From positions 1-10,867 of the forward strand of contig JAFTNI010000169.1 in assembly GCA_017451975.1 (NCBI GenBank): a stretch of DNA of 10,867 nt. Reading direction: 5' to 3'. Position numbers and translations under genes: made by a program. The first letter of the stretch is position 1. Each line of letters starts with the position of its first letter. This stretch comes from Clostridia bacterium. GTDB lineage: Bacteria; Bacillota; Clostridia; Oscillospirales; CAG-272. This document shows, in pieces, positions 1 through 6,104 of this stretch. A model generated the notes under the pieces. That model did no database searches. It had not been told where the DNA came from and saw nothing but the letters and a program-made list of their open reading frames with translations.

Positions 1-1
1 C

Positions 2-316
2 ACGAGAGCTTATATAACAAAAGAGGGCATAGGCAACGGAAAGCTGTTTTTCAAATGGAGCGAAATTGAGAGCTTCCGTGTGCTGGATGCGTGTTTCTAC
101 TATGTCAACAGCACGCCTGATATAAACCTCAAGATCTGCGAAATGGTTTGCATCGGTGACGTTGCTTACGACTATTTCTGGATGCAGAAAAAAGAAAAAT
201 GCGTTTATATTCCTCTCAATAAGAAAACAAGAAAAATGATATCGCTTCTGTGCGAAAACAAAAGTGATACGGTAACGGAGATTATAAACTTCGACAGAAC
301 TGCTGTTAAAGAATAA
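2..316 (+). CDS. 3' part of a hypothetical protein, possibly with a PH-like domain
   Basis: The reading frame is open from the left edge of the window to a TAA at 314-316, so this is the C-terminal 104 residues of a longer protein. A GTG at 80 lies inside the open frame with no ribosome binding site and is unlikely to be the start. The visible part begins with a glycine-rich turn and the sequence FFKWSEIESF, and continues with alternating hydrophobic strands, then YIPLNKKTRKMISLLCE, a likely C-terminal helix. The order 'short turn, WSEI-type strand, several beta strands, basic helix' resembles bacterial PH-like domains of small membrane-anchored Bacillota proteins (DUF5673 kind). That match is from memory of the pattern, not a search. 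Any membrane segments would be upstream of the window. The C-terminal tail is acidic/polar. The function is unknown. Confidence 0.6.
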   Translation, partial: TRAYITKEGIGNGKLFFKWSEIESFRVLDACFYYVNSTPDINLKICEMVCIGDVAYDYFWMQKKEKCVYIPLNKKTRKMISLLCENKSDTVTEIINFDRTAVKE

Positions 317-370
317 TTTTGCACTTTAACGCATATATTTTATTTAACGATTAAAAATAAAAGGGTAATT

Positions 371-937
371 ATGACGACTATAACAACATTTACAAAGAAA
401 CCGTTCGACCCGCTTGCGCCCGAAGCGGAGCTTATCGACATACGCGATATTGCGCATGCGCTTTCTATGATGTGCCGCGCAAACGGGCATTTTCCCACAT
501 TTTATTCCGTGGCTCAGCACAGCCTCAACTGTATGCGCGAGGCAAAAGAGCGCGGGCTTTCCGAGCGCATACAGCTTGCTTGCCTTCTTCACGATGCGAG
601 CGAGGCGTATATTTCCGACCTCACCCGCCCTGTAAAAAGCGCTATGCCCGAATATAAAGCCGTGGAAAATCGCCTGGAAGCGGCTATTTACGAAAAGTTT
701 ATGGGCGGCATAACGGAGGAGGAGCACGCCGCTATGCGCGAAATAGACGACGTGCTTTTATACCATGAATTTCTGCGCTTCATGGGCGAAAAGCTTTGGG
801 CGCCCGAGCCGAAAATTTACTGCAAGCCGCGCTTTTATTTCGAGCTTTTCGGTAGCGTGGAAAAAGATTTCACTTCTGCTTACGCTTGCCTGAAAACAGC
901 TTGCGAAGAACAGGGGAAAGAAAACGGGGCGATTTGA
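371..937 (+). CDS. HD-domain phosphohydrolase, YfbR / 5'-deoxynucleotidase-like
   Basis: This 188-residue soluble protein carries the metal-binding HD signature. His50 lies in VAQHS, His74-Asp75 in LLHDASEAY, and a distal Asp pair 126-127 in EIDDVLLYHE. The spacing and the HDASE...DLTRPVK block match the YfbR-type family (COG1896), whose characterised members remove phosphate from deoxynucleoside 5'-monophosphates using a divalent metal. Phage-encoded homologues share the same block, so a role in nucleotide-pool control or a phage-derived origin are both possible. The ATG at 371 is preceded by AAAAGGG with about 5 bases of spacing, which supports this start. A 54-bp AT-rich gap separates it from the gene to the left, with only a poor promoter candidate (TTGCAC at 319, TATTTA at 341). 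The family call is firm; the exact substrate is inferred. No signal peptide or membrane helix is visible. Confidence 0.85.
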   Translation: MTTITTFTKKPFDPLAPEAELIDIRDIAHALSMMCRANGHFPTFYSVAQHSLNCMREAKERGLSERIQLACLLHDASEAYISDLTRPVKSAMPEYKAVENRLEAAIYEKFMGGITEEEHAAMREIDDVLLYHEFLRFMGEKLWAPEPKIYCKPRFYFELFGSVEKDFTSAYACLKTACEEQGKENGAI

Positions 938-953
938 ATATCATAATTTTCAT
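870..953 (-). CDS. Possible 27-residue basic peptide, antisense to the HD gene 3' end
   Basis: This is a tiny open frame starting MKIMIFKSPRF and ending in a strongly basic tail (SGKRKQK). It overlaps the last 68 bases of the HD phosphohydrolase gene in antisense. It is listed only because its upstream signals are unusually good: AGAAAGGAG (plus positions 962-970), 8 bases before the ATG, and a promoter-like pair TTCACA (1014-1019) and TATACT (991-996) with 17 bases between them. The ribosome binding site lies in the loop of a weak hairpin (956-977). No homologue is recognised. The frame could be chance, and the signals could belong to a non-coding antisense transcript. Confidence 0.25.
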   Translation of the reverse strand: MKIMIFKSPRFLSPVLRKLFSGKRKQK

Positions 954-955
954 AA

Positions 956-977
956 AAAATGCTCCTTTCTGCATTTT
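956..977 (+). terminator. Weak hairpin after the HD gene
   Basis: Arms AAAATGC (956-962) and GCATTTT (971-977) enclose an 8-base loop. The 7-bp stem is mostly A/T, and the T run is part of the stem, so this would be a poor intrinsic terminator for the HD phosphohydrolase transcript. It is the only candidate between that gene and the rimP promoter. On the other strand its loop holds the ribosome binding site of the possible small antisense gene. Confidence 0.25.
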
Positions 978-990
978 ATTGTCAATAATC

Positions 991-1019
991 AGTATATGTA
1001 TGAGCCTTTGATCTGTGAA
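991..1019 (-). promoter_or_regulatory. Possible leftward promoter for the small antisense frame
   Basis: On the minus strand, TTCACA (1014-1019) and TATACT (991-996) are separated by 17 bases. Each hexamer is one base from the sigma-A consensus. It would start RNA near 984, ahead of the AGAAAGGAG at 962-970. Such pairs also arise by chance in AT-rich intergenic DNA. Confidence 0.3.
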
Positions 1020-1075
1020 AGATGTTGACAGGTCAAAAAAATCTTGCAAAAAGGCAGAAAAAAACGCAAAAACTA

Positions 1076-1104
1076 TTGCATTCCGCAAATAATTGTGGTA
1101 TAAT
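1076..1104 (+). promoter_or_regulatory. Promoter of the rimP-nusA-infB operon (extended -10)
   Basis: TTGCAT (1076-1081) and TATAAT (1099-1104) are spaced by 17 bases, with a TG at 1096-1097 forming an extended -10 element. RNA should start near 1111, leaving an 80-base leader before the rimP ATG at 1191. About 40 bases upstream sits a TTGAC-AG-GTCAA palindrome (1025-1036). It contains a second TTGACA but has no -10 partner at the proper distance, so it could be an operator rather than a promoter. Confidence 0.85.
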
Positions 1105-1127
1105 ATCTACAGAATATCAGAAGTAGG

Positions 1128-1158
1128 AGATGAGAGTGGTCGAAAACCACTCTCATCT
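1128..1158 (+). promoter_or_regulatory. Leader hairpin of the rimP-nusA operon, probable NusA-responsive attenuator
   Basis: AGATGAGAGTGGT (1128-1140) pairs perfectly with ACCACTCTCATCT (1146-1158) across a CGAAA loop, giving a 13-bp stem that starts about 17 bases into the mRNA. The sequence after it is GTTTGTATA: U-rich but interrupted, unlike a strong intrinsic terminator. In B. subtilis the corresponding nusA operon is known to be autoregulated by NusA-dependent termination in its leader, and interrupted U-tracts are characteristic of such terminators. The hairpin is seen directly; the NusA-dependent role here is inferred. It could instead be an mRNA-stabilising or processing hairpin. Confidence 0.6.
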
Positions 1159-1190
1159 GTTTGTATACGGACTTGCAGAAAGGAGCAATT

Positions 1191-1658
1191 ATGGCAAAGA
1201 ATACAGGTATAGCACCGCTTGTGGAAGGTCTTGTAACACCGAAGATAAACGAGCTCGGCTATGACGTATGGGATGTTGAATACGTTAAGGAAGGCGCCGA
1301 ATGGTACCTTCGCATAACTATCGACCACGCCGACGGCATAGATATTGAGGACTGTGAAAAGGTTCACAGAGCTATAGAGGTTATCATCGACGAAGCAGAC
1401 CCCATTGAAGATTTCTACTATCTTGAGGTTTCTTCCCCCGGCATTGAAAGAACGCTCAGGAAAAAAGAGCATTTTGCCGTTTGCACAGGGGAAAAGGTTG
1501 AAATTCGCCTTTTTGCCCCCGATGCCAAAGGCAGAAAATCTTACGTAGGCGTGCTTGGCGCTTCGGGCGACGAGAGCATAACGCTCGACGTTGACGGCGA
1601 GGAAATAACGCTTGCATACCCCGCTATAGCGAAAGCAAATACGTTTTTTGAATTTTGA
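1191..1658 (+). CDS. rimP: Ribosome maturation factor RimP
   Basis: RimP (155 residues) binds the immature 30S subunit and helps S12/S19-region assembly. The N-terminal alpha/beta domain carries the family's conserved run: VWDVEYVKEG..WYLRITID, then GIDIEDCEKVHRAIEVIIDE, then YLEVSSPGIERTLRKKEHF (about residues 75-100). A short SH3-like C-terminal domain follows. Length is typical (the E. coli protein is about 150 residues). The ATG at 1191 is chosen because AAAGGAG sits at 1179-1185, 5 bases before it. A TTG ten codons upstream (1161) is in frame but touches the leader hairpin and has no ribosome binding site. This is the first gene of the operon, followed by nusA after 27 bases. Confidence 0.95.
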   Translation: MAKNTGIAPLVEGLVTPKINELGYDVWDVEYVKEGAEWYLRITIDHADGIDIEDCEKVHRAIEVIIDEADPIEDFYYLEVSSPGIERTLRKKEHFAVCTGEKVEIRLFAPDAKGRKSYVGVLGASGDESITLDVDGEEITLAYPAIAKANTFFEF

Positions 1659-1685
1659 TATAATTTTGAAAGGTGTAATTAAAAA

Positions 1686-2711
1686 ATGAATACAGAGTTT
1701 TTCAACGCTCTTGATATCCTTGAAAAAGAAAAGGGTATTCCCAAAGAATATATGCTTGAAAAGGTTGAAGCGGCGCTCGTTGCTGCTTTCAAACGTGATA
1801 ACAACGGCAACAGCAACGTTCGCGTTGTTATGGACCCCGTTAAAAAAGACGTTAAGGTTTACAACGTAAAAAATATAGTTGAAGAGGTTATGGACCCCGA
1901 TACGGAAATTTCTCTTGAAGAAGCAAAGGCTATAAGCCGCAGACACGTTCTCGGCGGTGTGGTTGAAACCGAAATCAAAACAAAGAACTTTGGCCGCATC
2001 AGCGCACAGACGGCGAAGCAGGTTATCATTCAGGGCATACGCGAAGCTGAACGCAGCATGGCTGTGAAGGCTTACGAAAGCAAGAAGGAAGAAATCATTT
2101 CCGCCGTTGTTACGAAGGTTGACCCCACGAACGGCAACATCGTTGTTGATACGGGCACGAGCGAAGCGGTTCTTCTCAAATCTGAGCAGATTCCCGGCGA
2201 AAGCTTCACTGTGGGCGACCATATGAAGGTTTTCGTTATGGAAGTAAAGAACGAGGTAAAGGGCCCCATCGTAACTCTTTCCCGTTCCAACCCCAACTTT
2301 GTAAAACGTCTTTTCGAGCTTGAAATCCCCGAAATTGCAGACGGCACGGTTGTTATCCACAACGTTTCCCGCGAACCCGGCTCCAGAACGAAAATTTCCG
2401 TTTCCAGCAGAAATGCAGACGTTGACGCAGTAGGTGCTTGCATAGGTGCGGGCGGCAGACGTATTTCCGAAATCGTAAACGAGCTTGGCGGCGAAAAGAT
2501 CGATATCGTGAATTTCAGCGAAGTTCCCGAAGAATACGTAAGAGAGGCGCTTTCCCCCGCAAACGTAAAATCTGTTGTGCTTGAAAGCGAGCGCTCCTGC
2601 CGCGTTATCGTTGCGCCCGACCAGCTTTCTCTTGCTATCGGTAAGGAAGGCCAGAACGCGCGCCTTGCCGCAAGACTTACAGGCTTCAAGATAGATATCA
2701 AAACAGAGTAA
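1686..2711 (+). CDS. nusA: Transcription termination/antitermination factor NusA
   Basis: NusA (341 residues) binds RNA polymerase and nascent RNA, stimulating hairpin pausing and intrinsic termination, and taking part in antitermination on rRNA operons. Domains in order: an N-terminal RNA-polymerase-binding domain (about 1-125), S1 (about 135-200), KH1 with the GACIGAGGRRI loop (250-260), and KH2 with LSLAIGKEGQNARLAARLTG (314-333). There are no C-terminal acidic repeats, as is normal for Bacillota, and the protein ends right after KH2 at KIDIKTE. AAAGGTG (1669-1675) precedes the ATG by 10 bases. It is translated between rimP and ylxR with short gaps on both sides. Autoregulation through the leader hairpin upstream of rimP is likely by analogy with B. 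subtilis. Confidence 0.97.
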   Translation: MNTEFFNALDILEKEKGIPKEYMLEKVEAALVAAFKRDNNGNSNVRVVMDPVKKDVKVYNVKNIVEEVMDPDTEISLEEAKAISRRHVLGGVVETEIKTKNFGRISAQTAKQVIIQGIREAERSMAVKAYESKKEEIISAVVTKVDPTNGNIVVDTGTSEAVLLKSEQIPGESFTVGDHMKVFVMEVKNEVKGPIVTLSRSNPNFVKRLFELEIPEIADGTVVIHNVSREPGSRTKISVSSRNADVDAVGACIGAGGRRISEIVNELGGEKIDIVNFSEVPEEYVREALSPANVKSVVLESERSCRVIVAPDQLSLAIGKEGQNARLAARLTGFKIDIKTE

Positions 2712-2723
2712 GAGGCGGTAAAA

Positions 2724-2999
2724 ATGAGCGCAACACTCAGAAAAATACCCGAGCGCAAATGCGTTGGCTGTAACGAAAAGAAGCCGAAAAACGAGCTTAT
2801 ACGCATCGTTCGCGTTGCAGATACGGGTGAAATACAAATAGATGCCACGGGCAAAAAGAACGGGCGCGGTGCTTACATCTGCCCCTCGGCAGCTTGCCTG
2901 AAAAAAGCGAAAAAACGCTTGCCCGCAAGCCTCGAAACCCAGATACCCGAAGAAATTTTTTCGGCGCTGGAGCTTGAAATGGAGAAACTTGAAAAATAA
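2724..2999 (+). CDS. ylxR: YlxR / RnpM family RNA-binding protein (DUF448)
   Basis: This 91-residue basic protein has the DUF448 hallmarks: RKIPERKCVGC (Cys13 and Cys16), a central strand region IRIVRVADTGEIQIDATGK, the invariant NGRGAYIC (46-53), and Cys58. In B. subtilis this protein (RnpM) binds the RNA subunit of RNase P and modulates its activity. That function is carried over by family and position, not shown here. The C-terminal third is an acidic helix. AGAGG (2711-2715) overlaps the nusA stop and serves as ribosome binding site. The TAA shares its last base with the ATG of ylxQ, so the two are probably translationally coupled. Confidence 0.93.
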   Translation: MSATLRKIPERKCVGCNEKKPKNELIRIVRVADTGEIQIDATGKKNGRGAYICPSAACLKKAKKRLPASLETQIPEEIFSALELEMEKLEK

Positions 3000-3343
3000 T
3001 GCAGGCAGAAGAAAAAGAGCTTTCCGCAGATACGGAAGGCAGAATTAAAAGGTTTAAATTTGCGCTTTCGCTTTCCAGAAAAGCGGGAAAGGCGCTTTGC
3101 GGTACGCCGCTTGTGTGCGACGCTATACGCGCGGGGGCACTTGAATTCGTTATAATTTCAAAGGGTGCTTCCGAAAACTCCAAAAAGCGCGTTTCAAACT
3201 GCGCAACCCACTATAAAACAAAAATTTTATACACTGAGCTCACGCCCGAAGAGCTTGGCGCCGCTGTTGGCAAAGCCGCGCTCGCGTGCATCGGTGTGAC
3301 AGATAAAAACTTGGCGTTCAACGTTGAACGCAACCTATACTGA
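2999..3343 (+). CDS. ylxQ: L7Ae-family K-turn-binding protein YlxQ
   Basis: The 114-residue protein has the bacterial L7Ae/L30e fold signature: LSLSRKAGKALCGTPLVCDAI (about 23-43), the strand LEFVIISKGASEN, then an ILYTELTPEELGAAVGK segment. Bacillota YlxQ and YbxF bind K-turn RNA. The cellular role of YlxQ remains poorly defined, but its fixed place between ylxR and infB points to RNA or ribosome metabolism. The ATG at 2999 overlaps the ylxR stop (TAATG). The only purine-rich site, GGAG (2981-2984), is 14 bases away, further than usual, which fits translation coupled to ylxR. The first 18 residues are an extra acidic extension before the fold, so an internal start cannot be fully ruled out. 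Confidence 0.9.
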   Translation: MQAEEKELSADTEGRIKRFKFALSLSRKAGKALCGTPLVCDAIRAGALEFVIISKGASENSKKRVSNCATHYKTKILYTELTPEELGAAVGKAALACIGVTDKNLAFNVERNLY

Positions 3344-3368
3344 AAGCTGAGAAAGGACGGGTTACAAT

Positions 3369-6074
3369 ATGATATCAAATATAAAATATCGCGTTAATAC
3401 TCTCGCAAAAGACCTTGGTATGAGAACGAAGGATTTGCTTGATTTCATGGAAAAGTGCGGTATGCAGGGCAAAACATCCTCTGCTGTCATAACTCCCGAA
3501 GAATTGGCAGTTATCCTCGATCGCCTTACAACAGAAAACCAGACTAAAAACATGGCGGCTTACGTTGCCGGCAAAACAGTAATGCCTGCTAAAGCCCCCA
3601 GAACGCCGAAGCCCGCTGGCGAAAACGGCGCAAGAAACGCGGGCGCAAAAGCCCCCGCAAAGAAGGATGCGCCCAAAAAAGACGGCGCAAACGCAGAAAA
3701 GCGCGAAGCAAAGCCCGCGCAGAAGCCTGCTGAAGTAAAACCTGCGGAGGTTAAGGAAGCGCCCAAGGCTGCAGAAGCAAAACCCGCAGAGGTTAAAGAA
3801 GCGCCCAAGGCTGCAGAAGCAAAACCCACAGATGTTAAAGTAGCGCCCAAGGCTGCAGAAGCAAAGCCTGCGGAGGTTAAAGAAGCGCCCAAGGCTGAAG
3901 TAAAACCTGCGGAAGTTAAAGAAGCACCCAAAGCCAAGGAAGAACCCAAGGCAGATAAATTTGCAAAACCCAATTTCGGCGGCTCTGCTAAGCAGAACGC
4001 ACCGAAAAATGCACCCAAGGCAGAGCCCACACCCGCGGCAAAACGCCCCCAGACAACCACGGTGCAGATAAAATCCTCGCTCCCCGGCGAAAGCGCGCCC
4101 GTGCGCTCCACGAGAATCGTAGACACGAGAACGACAAACGTAAACCTCGCGAAATACGACGAGCGCCTTGAAAACTTCGTGCCCGAAAGCGCGCGCAGAA
4201 ACAATATGGCGCCCGACCGCCAGAAAATGAAAAAACAGCCCCAGCAGAACCCCTATGCAAAGCGCGAAAAGGGCAAAGCTCCCATGATGAACGCGAAGAA
4301 GGACGATAAGGCAAAGAAGGCACAGCCTATTCAGATCGCTATCCCCGATGAAATCACGGTTGGCGAGCTCGCAAAGCTTATGAAGGTTACTGCCGGAGAA
4401 ATCGTTAAAAAGCTTATGATGATGGGCGTTATGGCAACGGTTAACCAGGTTATCGATTACGATACGGCTTTTCTCGTTGCGGAAGAAATGGGCGCTATCG
4501 TTACAAAAGAAGTTGTTGTTACAATCGAAGATAAGCTCTTTGACGAGGTTGAAGATACGGAAGAAAACCTCGAAACAAGAAGCCCCGTTGTTTGTGTAAT
4601 GGGCCACGTTGACCACGGTAAAACATCGCTTCTCGACGCTATCCGCCATACGCACGTTACAAGCGGCGAGGCGGGCGGTATCACACAGCACATCGGTGCT
4701 TACAGAGTTAACCTCGACGGTCAGGACATCACGTTCCTCGACACCCCCGGCCACGAAGCCTTCACGGCAATGCGTGCGCGCGGCGCTAAGGCAACGGATA
4801 TTGCCATCATCGTTGTTGCGGCAGACGACGGTATTATGCCCCAGACGATAGAAGCTATCAACCACGCGAAAGCCGCAGGCGTTGACATCGTAGTTGCAAT
4901 CAATAAAATCGATAAACCCACAGCAAACCCCGAAGCGGTTATGACAGAGCTTACGAAGTACGACCTCGTTCCCGAAGAATGGGGCGGCGACGTTATCTGC
5001 GTGCCCGTTTCCGCACACACGAAAAAAGGCCTTCCCGACCTTCTCGAAAGCGTGCTTATGGTTGCCGAGCTCAAGGAGCTCAAGGCTAACCCCAACCGCC
5101 GCGCGAAGGGTATTGTTATAGAAGCGAAGCTCGACCGCGGCCGCGGCCCCGTTGCTTCCATACTCGTTCAGAACGGTACGCTCCACGAGGGCGATACGAT
5201 CATCTGCGGCACAGCGGTTGGCCGTGTTCGTGCGATGACGAACGAAAGAGGTATGAACCTCAAAACGGCAGGCCCCTCTGTTCCCGTAGAAATCTCAGTT
5301 CTTGTAGGTGTTCCTTCTTCCGGAGACGAATTAAACGTTGTAGCCGATGTAAGAATGGCGAGCCAGCTTGCCGACCAGAGAAAAGCAAAAGAAAAAGAAG
5401 ATATCTTCAAAGCAAATGCGAAGGTTAACCTCGACGAGCTCTTTGCACAGATCAAAGAGGGCGTTAAAGACCTCAACATCGTTGTTAAGGCAGACGTTAA
5501 GGGTTCTGCAGAAGCTGTTAAATCCTCTCTTGAAAAGCTCACCAACGAAGAAGTTAAGGTTAACGTTATCCACGTTGGCGTTGGCGGTATTACGGAAAAC
5601 GACGTAATGCTTGCTTCCGCCTCCAACGCAATTATCGTAGGCTTCAACGTTCGCCCCGACAAGACCGCTATGGACTCTGGCGCGGCTCAGGGCGTAGATA
5701 TCCGCACATACCGCGTAATTTACGAATGCATCGAGGAAATCGAAGCGGCTATCAAGGGTATGCTTAAGCCCGTTTACCGCGAAAACGTTCTCGGCCATGC
5801 AGAGGTTCGCCAGACAATTCACGTTCCCAACGTTGGCACTATCGCGGGCTCTTATATCACAGACGGTAAAGTTACGCGCGCTTCCCAGATCCGCGTTGTG
5901 CGCGACGGTATAGTTATTTTCGAAGATAAGATTTCCTCTTTGCGCCGCTTCAAAGACGACGTGCGCGAGGTTGCTTCCGGCTACGAATGCGGTATCGGCC
6001 TTGAAAAATTCAACGATATCAAGGAAAATGATATTCTCGAAGCCTATATCATGGAAGAAATTGAAAGAACTTAA
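3369..6074 (+). CDS. infB: Translation initiation factor IF-2
   Basis: IF2 is the GTPase that brings fMet-tRNA to the 30S subunit and promotes 50S joining. At 901 residues it is of the long type. Domains in order: a first IF2N module (about 6-54); a low-complexity Lys/Pro/Ala/Glu linker (about 70-325) containing 14-residue repeats; a second IF2N module (about 329-378); the G domain with G1 GHVDHGKT (412-419), G3 DTPGH (458-462), G4 NKID (512-515) and G5 SAH (548-550); then domain II, domain III and the C-terminal tRNA-binding domain. The ATG at 3369 is preceded by AAAGGAC (3352-3358). The gene lies 25 bases after ylxQ, and the 30 bases after its stop contain no hairpin, so transcription probably continues into the next gene. 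Confidence 0.98.
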   Translation: MISNIKYRVNTLAKDLGMRTKDLLDFMEKCGMQGKTSSAVITPEELAVILDRLTTENQTKNMAAYVAGKTVMPAKAPRTPKPAGENGARNAGAKAPAKKDAPKKDGANAEKREAKPAQKPAEVKPAEVKEAPKAAEAKPAEVKEAPKAAEAKPTDVKVAPKAAEAKPAEVKEAPKAEVKPAEVKEAPKAKEEPKADKFAKPNFGGSAKQNAPKNAPKAEPTPAAKRPQTTTVQIKSSLPGESAPVRSTRIVDTRTTNVNLAKYDERLENFVPESARRNNMAPDRQKMKKQPQQNPYAKREKGKAPMMNAKKDDKAKKAQPIQIAIPDEITVGELAKLMKVTAGEIVKKLMMMGVMATVNQVIDYDTAFLVAEEMGAIVTKEVVVTIEDKLFDEVEDTEENLETRSPVVCVMGHVDHGKTSLLDAIRHTHVTSGEAGGITQHIGAYRVNLDGQDITFLDTPGHEAFTAMRARGAKATDIAIIVVAADDGIMPQTIEAINHAKAAGVDIVVAINKIDKPTANPEAVMTELTKYDLVPEEWGGDVICVPVSAHTKKGLPDLLESVLMVAELKELKANPNRRAKGIVIEAKLDRGRGPVASILVQNGTLHEGDTIICGTAVGRVRAMTNERGMNLKTAGPSVPVEISVLVGVPSSGDELNVVADVRMASQLADQRKAKEKEDIFKANAKVNLDELFAQIKEGVKDLNIVVKADVKGSAEAVKSSLEKLTNEEVKVNVIHVGVGGITENDVMLASASNAIIVGFNVRPDKTAMDSGAAQGVDIRTYRVIYECIEEIEAAIKGMLKPVYRENVLGHAEVRQTIHVPNVGTIAGSYITDGKVTRASQIRVVRDGIVIFEDKISSLRRFKDDVREVASGYECGIGLEKFNDIKENDILEAYIMEEIERT
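3723..3944 (+). repeat. In-frame 42-bp repeat tract in the IF2 linker
   Basis: Five tandem units encode variants of KPAEVKEAPKAAEA. Units begin at 3738, 3780, 3822, 3864 and 3903, preceded by a partial KPAEV at 3723. Units 1-3 and 5 are 42 bp and unit 4 is 39 bp. Two units are identical at the protein level, and the DNA is nearly identical apart from third positions. This is a charged, disordered spacer between the two IF2N modules. Such linkers vary widely between species, and this tract is likely to differ in copy number between strains. Confidence 0.9.
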
Positions 6075-6104
6075 TTTAACTTAATTTAAAGTGAGGTTTA
6101 TACT

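Noticed and set aside
1161..1190. TTG start ten codons upstream for RimP
   Set aside because: There is no ribosome binding site before it and it lies against the leader hairpin; the ATG at 1191 has AAAGGAG at the right distance.
1107..2837. A 576-codon minus-strand frame across rimP and nusA
   Set aside because: It is the antisense shadow of two well-conserved genes, with no ribosome binding site or recognisable motif.
3375..5186. A 603-codon minus-strand frame across infB
   Set aside because: The repetitive Cys/Phe/Gly-rich translation is the complement of the Lys/Ala/Glu linker of IF2, not a protein family.
6071..6089. Tandem TTAATTTAA after infB
   Set aside because: It is a short AT-rich duplication at the stop codon with no hairpin or promoter spacing; probably trivial.
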